The notes: generated by a model not told the origin, from the sequence alone. A stretch of 64,000 bases of DNA from an uncultured Collinsella sp. (GCA_900545745.1 URAD01000001.1:62001-126000); one strand, 5' to 3'; counted from the stretch's first letter, positions 1 to 7,841 are shown. Made by a program: numbers and translations.

Positions 1-510
1 TTCACTTTCGGCAAAGACCGTGCACATGCTGCTGATCTTGGTGGGCTCGCCGGAGCGAGCCAACTCTGCCATCTGCTGCTGAGAAATGCCCAAGCGGTCG
101 GCCATGATCTCCAGAAAGCGTCCCGTACCGGCAGCGCACTTGTCGTTCATGGCGAACTTGGCCACGCGCCCGCCTTTGAGCTGGATGACCTTGGTGTCCT
201 GGCCGCCCACGTCAATCACCGTGCCGTGGTCGCCAAAAAGCGCTACGGCACCGGCGCCGTGGCAGGTGATCTCAGTCACGACCTTGTGCGCAAAGGGCAC
301 GGCAACGCGGCCGTAGCCGGTCGCGATAACGCGCACATCGTCGGCTGCCACGTCGTAGCCGGACGCAGCAAGCTCGCCGCGCAGGCGCTCGGCCGCATCG
401 ACCGAGGAGAACCCGGTTGGCTGCACACACGTCCACGCCACCGAACCCTCCCCGTCGACCACAGCAGCCTTAGCCGCCGTAGACCCGATATCGATCCCGA
501 TCCCTATCAT
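1..510 (-). CDS. 2-hydroxyacyl-CoA dehydratase activase (HgdC/BadF-type ATPase), truncated by the window edge
   Basis: The first 170 residues of the archerase-type ATPase that feeds low-potential electrons, with ATP hydrolysis, to a dehydratase or reductase partner. The acetate-kinase-fold phosphate loop DIGST lies at residues 7-11 and a second nucleotide loop, DVGGQDTK, at about 100-107. The two cysteines that bridge the dimer's single [4Fe-4S] cluster are visible as NDKCAAGTG (Cys125) and SSMCTVFAE (Cys163). The gene reads off the left edge without a stop; the family is about 260 residues, so roughly a third is missing. It is the last visible gene of a minus-strand operon behind two HgdB-like subunits, its expected electron acceptors. 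The ATG at 510 lies 155 nt past the previous stop, and that gap holds a structured repeat. Confidence 0.92.
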   Translation of the reverse strand, partial: MIGIGIDIGSTAAKAAVVDGEGSVAWTCVQPTGFSSVDAAERLRGELAASGYDVAADDVRVIATGYGRVAVPFAHKVVTEITCHGAGAVALFGDHGTVIDVGGQDTKVIQLKGGRVAKFAMNDKCAAGTGRFLEIMADRLGISQQQMAELARSGEPTKISSMCTVFAESE

Positions 511-562
511 GGCTCTCTTCCAATCTAAACATCAAAGGTAGCGGCGCGTTCAGGCGCCTTAG

Positions 563-671
563 CTCTAGGTTTCTCAGGTGCCGGAGATTGCCCCGAAAGA
601 GGAGCGCAGCGTACTTTGGGTACGCAAGCGACAGTTTGAGGGGCAAGATCCGGTGCCTGAGGAAGCTAGAG
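563..671 (+). repeat. Structured intergenic element, copy 1 of 4
   Basis: Outer arms 563-585 and 649-671 pair over 23 positions. Inside are a 2x2 loop with GA on both sides (586-587 and 647-648), a TTGCCCC/GGGGCAA stem, a purine internal loop (GAAAGAGGAG against CGACAGTTTGA) and an apical GCGTAC/GTACGC hairpin. The differences between the arms are G.U pairs only if the plus strand is the RNA, although the flanking genes are transcribed on the minus strand. The right arm overlaps the stop codon of the next gene (666-668). The same layout recurs at 1867, 17312 and 20402. Confidence 0.8.
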
Positions 672-1829
672 GGTTTCGATGAAGGCGGCGATGCGCGTCT
701 CGATCTGGCCCATGTCACCGTTGCTGTAGTCGGTCTCGATCTTCATATACGGAATACCCGCACCCTCGACGGCCTCCTGCATGCGCGCGCTCTCAACGTT
801 GAAGGTGTGGCAGGCCTGTAGCACGCTCTCTACCACGCCATCGACATGGTACTTCTCGCACATGGCCAGCGTGTTCTCCATGCGGCCGTCGTTAGGCGTC
901 ATGACCGAGCAGTTGATATCCAGGTAGCGGTCGGCGATGGCGCGCAGAATGTCGGGCGCGTCCGGGTCGATCATCATAGCCGCCGTGCGCTCACCCGAGC
1001 AGTCGTCCATGCACACGACCACGCCGCCGTTGGACTCGATGGTGCGGCCGATCTTGTTAATCACACCGCCCACCGGGCAACCGGTGATCAGAATGCGCTT
1101 GGCGTCCGCCGCAACCGGGCGCTCGCCCGCGTCGTAGGCCTCGCGCAGCTTGGCGACCTTTTGCTCCAGCTGCTGCGTATAGGCCTCGATATCAAAGCTG
1201 AACGTACCGGCAAACATAGTGCTCATCAGGTCGACGCCGCTCATGGCCGCCGGCTGGTTGGCCTGCAGCGCAAACATCTTGAGCTGAGCCGCACGCAAGC
1301 GGTTGCGACGACGGACGGCAGCACGCAGGTCATCGTCGGTAATCGTGATGCCGTAGAAGCCCTCGAGCTCCTCCTTGAGCAGGCGGCACTCCTCGTACCA
1401 GCCTTCACGCTCGTAGGCGCGATCGCGACCCTGCGGAAGATGCAGAATGTGCGTGCGCTTGAGCTCGTTGAGTAGCTCGTACATCTTCTTCTTGCCGTCG
1501 CAGGTGGTCTCGCCGATGATCATGTCGCTAAAGTACGTAAACGGGCACTTTTGCGAATAGGCAAAACCATACGTAGACTTGATGAGCGGGCACAGGTTTG
1601 CCGGCAGCACCTTCTCGGCCTCGGGAATCACCTCGTCGGACGTGCCGCACAGCGCCACGCTCGCAGCCCCCGCGGCATCGATAATCTCGAGCGGCGTGTA
1701 GCTGCACAGAAAACCGACCAGGCGATTACCCGCCTGCTTATAATCCTTGACGCGAATAAACGCCGCCTTGCGTTGCTCGTTGAACTCCTCAAACGTGGAC
1801 GGCAACGGCTGCTCAATATTTTCCGACAT
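666..1829 (-). CDS. 2-hydroxyacyl-CoA dehydratase / double-cubane reductase family subunit (HgdB-like), second copy
   Basis: A 387-residue protein of the HgdB/BcrC/BadD superfamily, whose members bind a [4Fe-4S] or double-cubane cluster and accept electrons from the HgdC-type ATPase encoded just downstream. Family cysteine motifs are visible: NLCPLIKS, SQKCPFTY, GETTCDGKKK, ITGCPVGG and DDCSGE, plus QACHTFN near the end. Start: the ATG at 1829 follows AAGGAG at normal spacing; a longer frame to 1913 would begin inside the upstream repeat. It is a paralog of the preceding gene (1983-3266) and shares several of these motifs. The substrate cannot be read from sequence: it could be a 2-hydroxyacyl-CoA dehydratase half or a stand-alone double-cubane-cluster reductase. 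Confidence 0.85.
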   Translation of the reverse strand: MSENIEQPLPSTFEEFNEQRKAAFIRVKDYKQAGNRLVGFLCSYTPLEIIDAAGAASVALCGTSDEVIPEAEKVLPANLCPLIKSTYGFAYSQKCPFTYFSDMIIGETTCDGKKKMYELLNELKRTHILHLPQGRDRAYEREGWYEECRLLKEELEGFYGITITDDDLRAAVRRRNRLRAAQLKMFALQANQPAAMSGVDLMSTMFAGTFSFDIEAYTQQLEQKVAKLREAYDAGERPVAADAKRILITGCPVGGVINKIGRTIESNGGVVVCMDDCSGERTAAMMIDPDAPDILRAIADRYLDINCSVMTPNDGRMENTLAMCEKYHVDGVVESVLQACHTFNVESARMQEAVEGAGIPYMKIETDYSNGDMGQIETRIAAFIETL

Positions 1830-1866
1830 ATAACTCCTTAACAAACCTTTTAACCAACCAAGGAAA

Positions 1867-1967
1867 CGGCTTTCCCAGGTGCCCGAGGTTGCCGTGAAAG
1901 ATGAGCGCCGCATACTTTGGTAGCAAGCGATGGTTTGAACGGCAAGATCGGGTGCCTGGGGAAGCCG
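1867..1967 (+). repeat. Structured intergenic element, copy 2 of 4
   Basis: Arms 1867-1886 and 1948-1967 pair over 20 positions, with three differences that are all U.G in plus-strand RNA and mismatches in minus-strand RNA. Core: TTGCCGT/ACGGCAA stem, loop GAAAGATGAG against CGATGGTTTGA, and a shorter apical hairpin. The arm sequence differs from copy 1 while pairing is kept. It occupies the gap between the two HgdB-like genes. Confidence 0.8.
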
Positions 1968-1982
1968 CTGGACCGGATAGCC

Positions 1983-3266
1983 CTAAATGGTTTCCAAGAA
2001 AGCCTCAATCCTGGTTTGCAGTTGGCCTGCATCCTCGCCGGCGTAGTCGGTCGTGATGTGCATAAACGGAATGCCGGCCTCCTCGGCGGCCTCCCCCACG
2101 GCAAACGACTCCATCTCGTAGAGCGTGCAGAACTGCAGGGCCACGTCGACGATACCGTCGGCATGCAGGTCCTTGGTCATCTGGACAATGTCCTTCATAC
2201 GCTGGTCGTTGGGCGTAAAGACGGCACAGTTGATCTTAAAGTAGCGCTCCGCGATGGCGTCGAGCATCTCGTCGACCGTCTCGCCGGACTCGTCGACCAG
2301 GTCCTTGTAGTAGCGCGAGCCCGTGCAGGACTCCTCGCCCACCACGACGCCACCGGCCTTCTCGATCAGGTTGAACAGCTTCCAGTTGGGCACGGCCATG
2401 GGCGTACCGGTGTACAGGATGCGCTTGGTCCCCTTGGGCGCCACGCCCTCGCCAGCCTCGACACGCTGCTCGCACTCAGCCGCCATATCGTTGATGGCTC
2501 CGGTCAGACGCGGCGTGTCGTCCATAAAGGCGGCTTGAACGGTCAGCAGGCTGTCGAGACCGCTGATGGGCGCCGGGTCGGCAGCGCGCGTGGCAGCGAG
2601 GCGCTGCAGGGCACGGCGCTTCTCATTGACGGCGTGGATGGCGGCCTTCAGACGCTCAGGCGTAATCTTGACGCCGCACTCGTCCTCGATCTTGGCGGCG
2701 AGCTTCTTGACCTCGGCCTTCCAGGTCACGAGCGTCGACTCGTCGTGTACGTTGGGAATATCCATGACGTACATGTTCTTTTGCGTGGCAAAAAACTCAT
2801 AAGCCTTCTTCTTGCCATCGCAGGTGTTCTCGCCCACCACCAGGTCACTCGACTCAATGTAGGGGCAGACCTCGCCCAGCTTAAAGCCGACAAAGCTCTT
2901 GATAAGCGGGCAGGTATTGCGCGGCAGGTGCTCCTCGACCTTATCGGTTGCCCAATCGGCACCCGAGCACAGACCCACAGGGATACCGTCGCAGGCGAGC
3001 ACAATTTCCTCGGGCACGTAGACGCAGAACGAACCGACGATCTTGGTGGCCTCGCTGGCCTCCTTCTTGTCGAGCATCTCCTTAATACGGCCGCTGTGGA
3101 TGTTGGTGGCCACAAAGTCCAGGTAGGACGTGGCCTTGGGGCGATTGTTCTGCGTCAGGAACATATCGCCGTACATCTGGCCCACGGCGCCCAGCAGCAT
3201 GTCGTGGTCGGCAAGATTCATGCCGAGGCTCTCCCACATCGGATGAAAATCGAATTCTTCAGCCAT
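1983..3266 (-). CDS. 2-hydroxyacyl-CoA dehydratase / double-cubane reductase family subunit (HgdB-like), first copy
   Basis: A 427-residue HgdB-superfamily protein and the first large gene of the operon. Cluster-ligand motifs are NTCPLIKS, GEVCPYIE, GENTCDGKKK, EESCTGSRY and QFCTLYEME. An N-terminal extension of about 60 residues is lacking in its paralog at 666-1829. Electrons would come from the activase at 1-510. ATG at 3266 follows a purine-rich AGAGGGG. Two different D-type subunits with one activase fit an alpha/beta dehydratase, but each could also form a homodimeric double-cubane reductase; no acyl-CoA transferase or dehydrogenase is visible to name a pathway. Confidence 0.85.
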   Translation of the reverse strand: MAEEFDFHPMWESLGMNLADHDMLLGAVGQMYGDMFLTQNNRPKATSYLDFVATNIHSGRIKEMLDKKEASEATKIVGSFCVYVPEEIVLACDGIPVGLCSGADWATDKVEEHLPRNTCPLIKSFVGFKLGEVCPYIESSDLVVGENTCDGKKKAYEFFATQKNMYVMDIPNVHDESTLVTWKAEVKKLAAKIEDECGVKITPERLKAAIHAVNEKRRALQRLAATRAADPAPISGLDSLLTVQAAFMDDTPRLTGAINDMAAECEQRVEAGEGVAPKGTKRILYTGTPMAVPNWKLFNLIEKAGGVVVGEESCTGSRYYKDLVDESGETVDEMLDAIAERYFKINCAVFTPNDQRMKDIVQMTKDLHADGIVDVALQFCTLYEMESFAVGEAAEEAGIPFMHITTDYAGEDAGQLQTRIEAFLETI

Positions 3267-3425
3267 GACGGTTCCCCTCTCGAACCAAAAATGAATAGCT
3301 ACGGTATTGCTGCACGGTGGGTGGCGAAAACCCAGCCGCGCCTAAACCCGGAATTTTGGGGAACCTGCTTTGCGGTCGATTATTTAGTTGTGCGTCGTCT
3401 CTCCCGGAGCCGTGAACATACCCGC

Positions 3426-3494
3426 TCATATGCGACTCCGAGCCATATACAGGGCGCGCGCGGCAACGCGGCGAATGTATGTCGTCTGCGGCAT
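3426..3494 (-). CDS. Possible 22-residue leader ORF ahead of the reductase operon
   Basis: An ATG at 3494 follows AAAGGAGGG with 8-nt spacing, and the frame closes at TGA 3426-3428. The peptide would contain five arginines (residues 8, 9, 13, 19, 21). It lies about 25 nt behind the predicted transcription start and 160 nt before the first HgdB-like gene. The SD is stronger than that of many real genes here, but no terminator/antiterminator pair was recognised after it, so a regulatory role is not shown. Confidence 0.4.
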   Translation of the reverse strand: MPQTTYIRRVAARALYMARSRI

Positions 3495-3524
3495 GTGCGC
3501 ACCCTCCTTTACAAGTTGAGGTCA

Positions 3525-3562
3525 ACTATATCAACGGTCATCGACTATGCGAACACCGTTGA
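3525..3562 (-). promoter_or_regulatory. Promoter and inverted-repeat operator of the reductase operon
   Basis: On the minus strand an 8-nt inverted repeat, TCAACGGT ... ACCGTTGA (3555-3562 and 3531-3538, 16 nt apart), directly abuts a TATAGT -10 box (3525-3530). A weak TTCGCA would sit at -35 between the arms. This is the geometry of a site for a dimeric regulator. The regulator is not encoded in the window. The rest of the 3267-3700 gap holds the small ORF and the modC terminator. Confidence 0.5.
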
Positions 3563-3661
3563 CATTCGTACGACAGAGGTACCCGTTGCCTTTTAATAAT
3601 TTATTATCTTGCTTGATAATTAATCACCATTCTACATTCGGCGAACGGTAGGGAACGAAAC

Positions 3662-3693
3662 GGCGGGCTGCCGAGAATCCTCGACAGCCCGCC
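3662..3693 (-). terminator. Hairpin terminator behind modC
   Basis: A 14-bp stem (3662-3675 with 3680-3693) with a 4-nt loop. Its single non-Watson-Crick position becomes U.G only in the minus-strand transcript. The U-run after it is weak (GTTTCGTT). Confidence 0.6.
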
Positions 3694-3700
3694 CTCTGCC

Positions 3701-4771
3701 CTACCGACAAACCAGATGAATCCTGCTGGCATCAAAATGCATGCGCAGCGTCTCGCCTGCTTGTGGCAGCTCGTCGACAGGCATGCCCACTTTATTGACC
3801 TTCCACTGCAGACGCGTGGGCGCATCGGCACGCGGCACGTCCAATAGCACCAAGCGCTCAAAGCGCGAATCACTCACACGGGCCACGTGCAAGTCATAGC
3901 TGTTGCGGCCCCGCTCAGCGCGATTGTCAACATGGAAGTAGCTTGCGCGAATGCCCAGGTACGCCACATTATCGGGAACCTCGCGACCCACGTTAAAGGT
4001 CATACCCCAGTCGAGGGCCTCAACTTCTTCGTCACCGATCTTACGCGCCCGGCTTGTGTTCTTGCAGCCCGTCAGGCGCAGTGCCGCCAGCGTCTGCGGA
4101 CGGCGGACCACGTCCTCGACGGAGCCGATCTCCTCAACATGCCCGTCGTGCATCACGCAGATGCGCCCGCACAGGCGGCACGCTTCGTCGATGTCGTGGC
4201 TCACGTAGAGCACGGTGCGGTTGCATACATCGAACAGGTCGAGCATGTTCTGTTCGAGGGCGCTCTTAAGATAGGAATCGAGTGCGCTCATGGGCTCGTC
4301 GAACATAAAGATGCCCGGATGCGCCGCCACCATGCGCGCGAGCGCCACACGTTGCTGCTGACCGCCCGAGAGGCGCGCGGGATAGCGGTCGGCAAAATCG
4401 GCCAGACCGAAAATGCTCAAATAGCACTCGGCGAGCTTTTTGCGCGCGGCGGCGTCGCCCGCATCCTTTACGCCGGCGCACACGTTATCGGCCACCGTCA
4501 TGTTAGGAAACAGCTGATAGTTTTGGAACAGCAGGGCGCATTTTCGCTCCTGGGGCGACAGGTTGATGCCCGCCGCCGAGTCAAAAAAGGTCACGCCGTT
4601 GACGACAATCTTGCCCTCGTCGGGCGTCTCCACGCCGGCAATGCAGCGCAGTGTACAGCTCTTGCCGCAGCCTGAGGCACCGAGCAGCGCCACGCGCTCC
4701 TCACCGGCCTCAAGTTGCATGTCGAGCACAAACCCGGGATAACGTTTTTTAATATCCAAAACGAGCGACAT
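3701..4771 (-). CDS. modC: Molybdate ABC transporter ATP-binding protein
   Basis: A 356-residue cytoplasmic ATPase driving molybdate (or tungstate) import with ModB and ModA. Walker A GASGCGKSC is at residues 31-39, the ABC signature LSGGQQQR at 134-141, Walker B IFMFDEP at 154-160 and the switch His in YVSHDID. A C-terminal segment from about residue 235 matches the position of the regulatory TOBE/MOP-like domain. It starts 3 nt after the modB stop, so the two are probably translationally coupled. The assignment to molybdate rather than another oxyanion rests on modA and the adjacent cofactor genes. Confidence 0.88.
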   Translation of the reverse strand: MSLVLDIKKRYPGFVLDMQLEAGEERVALLGASGCGKSCTLRCIAGVETPDEGKIVVNGVTFFDSAAGINLSPQERKCALLFQNYQLFPNMTVADNVCAGVKDAGDAAARKKLAECYLSIFGLADFADRYPARLSGGQQQRVALARMVAAHPGIFMFDEPMSALDSYLKSALEQNMLDLFDVCNRTVLYVSHDIDEACRLCGRICVMHDGHVEEIGSVEDVVRRPQTLAALRLTGCKNTSRARKIGDEEVEALDWGMTFNVGREVPDNVAYLGIRASYFHVDNRAERGRNSYDLHVARVSDSRFERLVLLDVPRADAPTRLQWKVNKVGMPVDELPQAGETLRMHFDASRIHLVCR

Positions 4772-4774
4772 AGC

Positions 4775-6217
4775 TTATCGACCTCCCTGCAAAGCGGCAT
4801 CATCGCGCATGAGCTCGGCCAGCGCCTCGCGATCGATACGCAGCGCATCGCCGCCGACTGGGTCGAGCGAATCGGTCTGGCCGCCCAGCTGCTTGACCTG
4901 CTTGCGCTCCGCACGGGAAAGACCCCGCTCGCGATACTTTTGCGAATGAGCGGTGTACATGTTGATGAACAGGATGACTAGGAAACTAAACGCGATCACG
5001 ACGACGACCCAAAAGAGGGCCACCGACGTGTTGCCGCCCATCCACTCAAAGTAGATGGCGATGGGGATGGTCTGCGTAATGCCGGCGTAGTTGCCCGCAA
5101 AGAACAGGGTGCAGCCAAACTCGCCCATGGCACGCGCGAAGGCGAGCACCGTGCCGGCGGCGATGGAGGGCCAGCCGAGCGGCATCATAAGCTTGGTGAA
5201 GATGCGACGCTCGGACCAGCCCAGCGTGCGCGCCGCATCGAGCATCTGCGTGTCGAGGCTCTCGAAGGCTCCGAGCGCCGTACGGTAGACCAGGGGAAAC
5301 GACACCACGACGGCCGAAATGACCGCCGCGGGCCAGGTAAAGACGATCGAGACGCCGTGCGCGATGAGCCACTGGCCCACCCCGGTCGAGCGGCCAAACA
5401 GCATGAGGAGCAGAAAGCCGCAGACCGTGGGCGGCAGCACCATAGGGATGGTAAAGACCGAGTCGAGCAGACCCTTGATGCGACTCGAGGTACCCATAGT
5501 CTTCCACGCGGCGAGCAGGCCCAGCGCAAAGGAGATCAACAGGGCAAGGCCGCTCGTTTTTATGGACACCCAAAACGGTCGATAGTCGATGTCGCCTAAA
5601 AAGGAGGCCAGTGAGGTCAAGGGCCCCTGCTCATTCCGCAACACGACAGACGATGCTTCTACCATTTGAGCGCTATCAAGCCAACGCGCGCCGCCCTTGG
5701 CATCACCCGAGGCTGATGCAATCACCACATAGCGGTCCCCATCCGCACCGCGCTCGTCAAAGCCATAGGTATACCCACCGGCATCAAACGTTGTTTCCGC
5801 CGTGACATACCAAGGAAGATCCACGTCCCCTAACTGCGCACCCCCCATGCAGTTTGCGCTGTCGAGCTTACAGACGAGGGCCTTGAGACCCGATACGCAC
5901 TCGTTGTCCTGCGGATCCAATCCATACTTCTCGACCGCCTTGGGCGATATCCACACCACAACGCGATCGGCAGCAGGCGCCACTACAAGGTCCACGTCCT
6001 CGTCAACGGGAAACCGGTAGCCTTCAGGCTGGCCCTCCATGGTACGGGCGGTCCCCTTGGCCAACCGCTCAAAACCCTCGATCCCATAGGAAAGCCCATG
6101 AGCGGTCGCAGCAACCTGGGCTCCATCCTCAGCGTCTCCAGCAAACGCAAATCCCGGCACCCAGCAAAGCGTGAAGGTTAAAGCACAGGCGACAAGGATG
6201 CGGAATCTATTAAGCAC
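4775..6217 (-). CDS. modB: Molybdate ABC permease with an extra N-terminal extracytoplasmic domain
   Basis: A 480-residue protein, about twice the usual 220-230 residues for ModB. Residues 1-25 form a signal-anchor helix. About 200 residues of soluble, probably extracytoplasmic sequence follow, with three cysteines. Then comes a standard permease with hydrophobic helices and the ABC-coupling EAA-type loop (AARTLGWSERRIFTKLMMPLG). Start: GTG at 6217 follows GGAG with 6-nt spacing. An in-frame ATG at 6286 lies inside the end of modA and is rejected. The extra domain has no clear identity to me; it might interact with ModA or sense substrate. Order modA-modB-modC. Confidence 0.85.
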   Translation of the reverse strand: MLNRFRILVACALTFTLCWVPGFAFAGDAEDGAQVAATAHGLSYGIEGFERLAKGTARTMEGQPEGYRFPVDEDVDLVVAPAADRVVVWISPKAVEKYGLDPQDNECVSGLKALVCKLDSANCMGGAQLGDVDLPWYVTAETTFDAGGYTYGFDERGADGDRYVVIASASGDAKGGARWLDSAQMVEASSVVLRNEQGPLTSLASFLGDIDYRPFWVSIKTSGLALLISFALGLLAAWKTMGTSSRIKGLLDSVFTIPMVLPPTVCGFLLLMLFGRSTGVGQWLIAHGVSIVFTWPAAVISAVVVSFPLVYRTALGAFESLDTQMLDAARTLGWSERRIFTKLMMPLGWPSIAAGTVLAFARAMGEFGCTLFFAGNYAGITQTIPIAIYFEWMGGNTSVALFWVVVVIAFSFLVILFINMYTAHSQKYRERGLSRAERKQVKQLGGQTDSLDPVGGDALRIDREALAELMRDDAALQGGR

Positions 6218-6285
6218 GAAAAGCTCCAAGCGAATACGAGGACGGAGTGAAACACAAAACGATGGAATTATCGCGCCAAGCCGCA

Positions 6286-7158
6286 CTACGCGGAAAGCTC
6301 AAAGCCGTACTTAGCCCAAATCTTCTGAGCCTTCTTGTTGGACAGGCAAAAGTCGATGAACGCCTTGGCTTCGTCGGCATGCTCGGAGCTCTCGGCAACG
6401 GCACCCGGGTACACGATGGGCTTGTGCGAATCCTCGGGGCACACGAAGGCCTCCTCGATGCCGTCGTAGCGGAAGATATCGGAGCTGTAGACAAAACCGG
6501 CTACGCAGTCGCCCGTAGAGACGTAAGACGCAGCGGTGCCGACCTTATCGGCCAGGGCCACCTTGTCGGCGAGTTCGGGCGCATACTCGCCGTCGTCACC
6601 CTCGGTGCCGGTGTAGAGGCCCACGGAGGCCAGGGCCTGGTTGGCGTACTTGCCGGCAGGAACGGTCTTGGCGTCGCCAATGGCGATCTTGCCGTCCAGA
6701 TTCGCGACGTCGGCGATGGCCTCGACCTTGGTGTCGGAGCCCTCGGCGCGAATGATCACGAGGTCGTTGACGAACATGTCCTCACGCGTATCGGCGTCGA
6801 CGAGTTCGGCGGTCTCAGCGTCATCCATGGTGCCCTTGGAAGCGGTGATAAGCACGTCGACGGCGGCACCGGCACGCATCTGCTCAACGAGGTCGCCGGA
6901 GGCCTTAAACTGCGTGTCGGCAAAGGTGGTGCCGGTCTGGTCGGTGTAGAGCTCCTGGACCTCGGGCAAAGCCTTCTCGAGCGAGTTGGCGGCAAAGACC
7001 TGCAGCTCGACAGCTTTCTTAGAAGACGCCTCAGCAGAACCGGCATCGAATCCGGCCGGCTCAGACGTCTTGCTACCCGAGCAGCCGGCAAGACCAAGGC
7101 TGGTAGCGGCGACAGCAGAAAGCGAGACGAATCCGCAGCGAGAAACCATATCGAACAT
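6286..7158 (-). CDS. modA: Molybdate-binding lipoprotein
   Basis: A 290-residue substrate-binding protein. The N terminus is a lipoprotein signal with lipobox LAGC, so the mature protein is anchored on the outer face of the membrane. The body has the ModA pattern: FAANSLEKALPEVQELY near the start, ASKGTMDDA in the middle and VYPGAVAESSEHADEAKAFIDF near the end. The ATG at 7158 is used because AAAGGG lies 6 nt upstream; the TTG at 7164 is less likely. It heads modABC and is preceded by a strong palindrome at 7203-7224. Confidence 0.88.
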   Translation of the reverse strand: MFDMVSRCGFVSLSAVAATSLGLAGCSGSKTSEPAGFDAGSAEASSKKAVELQVFAANSLEKALPEVQELYTDQTGTTFADTQFKASGDLVEQMRAGAAVDVLITASKGTMDDAETAELVDADTREDMFVNDLVIIRAEGSDTKVEAIADVANLDGKIAIGDAKTVPAGKYANQALASVGLYTGTEGDDGEYAPELADKVALADKVGTAASYVSTGDCVAGFVYSSDIFRYDGIEEAFVCPEDSHKPIVYPGAVAESSEHADEAKAFIDFCLSNKKAQKIWAKYGFELSA

Positions 7159-7202
7159 ATTCAACCCTTTCGGACCTTGTGCCCGGGTACCCCACCGCGG
7201 GC

Positions 7203-7224
7203 TATAATCTGCAATCAGATTATA
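7203..7224 (-). promoter_or_regulatory. Palindromic operator overlapping the modA -10 box
   Basis: TATAATCTG-CAAT-CAGATTATA is a perfect 9-bp inverted repeat with a 4-bp spacer. Its right arm read on the minus strand supplies a consensus TATAAT -10 for modA, so a bound dimer would block RNA polymerase. A molybdate-responsive repressor is the natural guess, but none is encoded nearby and the sequence is not the E. coli ModE site. Confidence 0.6.
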
Positions 7225-7309
7225 CTTTTGCGCGAATAATGATAGTGAGAAATTATTCTCGTCAGAGAATATAGTTTTGAGTTAGCGTGCACCTCGGCGT
7301 CGCTTCGGT

Positions 7310-7347
7310 GGAAAACAAAAGCGGAGCAGCCGTTCAGGTCGCCCCGC
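7310..7347 (-). terminator. Terminator behind the moeA-mogA operon
   Basis: GCGGGGC/GCTCCGC stem (7341-7347 and 7321-7327; one G.U in the minus transcript) followed by TTTTGTTTT. It separates the cofactor operon from modABC. Confidence 0.6.
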
Positions 7348-7361
7348 CGCAGGTAAACCGC

Positions 7362-7841
7362 TTAGTTGGTATGTCCGCCGCCCGCTGTCATCTGAGCCGC
7401 ATGCTCCAGCTGGTCCGCTATGGCCTCCCAGCTTTCGCGGGCGGCCTTTGTAGAACCGGGAAAGTTCACGACAAGTGTATGACCTCGTTGCATGCAAATA
7501 GCGCGCGAGAGCATGGCGCGGCGCGTCTTGGTCATCGAGTACGCACGGATTGCCTCTGCAATACCCGGCACATCGCGGTCGCAGACGGCACGCGTCGCCT
7601 CGGGCGTCACATCGCGCATCGAAAGCCCCGTGCCGCCGCAGGTGAGCACGACATTGGCGTGACACTCATCGGCGGCTTCCACAATGGCATCACCAATCTC
7701 GCTGACGTCGTCGCGCACGACCACATGCGAGGCGACCGTCCAGCCCTGCGCCCCGATAAGTTCCTCGAGTGCGGCTCCAGCCTCGTCCTGAGCAAGATCG
7801 CGCGTGTCCGAACACGTCACGATCGATATCTTCAACTCCAT
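7362..7841 (-). CDS. Molybdopterin adenylyltransferase, MogA/MoaB family
   Basis: A 159-residue enzyme that adenylates molybdopterin before MoeA inserts molybdate. Family signatures are TCSDTRDLAQDEAG near the N terminus, the loop LTCGGTGLSMRDVTPEAT and the C-terminal VNFPGSTKAARESWE. The ATG at 7841 has AGGAGGA upstream; a longer frame to 7934 overlaps moeA and is rejected. It lies 10 nt after moeA and is presumably cotranscribed with it. Whether it corresponds to MogA or MoaB cannot be decided without a tree. Confidence 0.88.
   Translation of the reverse strand: MELKISIVTCSDTRDLAQDEAGAALEELIGAQGWTVASHVVVRDDVSEIGDAIVEAADECHANVVLTCGGTGLSMRDVTPEATRAVCDRDVPGIAEAIRAYSMTKTRRAMLSRAICMQRGHTLVVNFPGSTKAARESWEAIADQLEHAAQMTAGGGHTN

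Noticed and set aside
1917..3596. A 559-codon plus-strand frame opposite the first HgdB-like gene
   Set aside because: Same shadow effect; the minus strand has conserved cysteine motifs and an SD.
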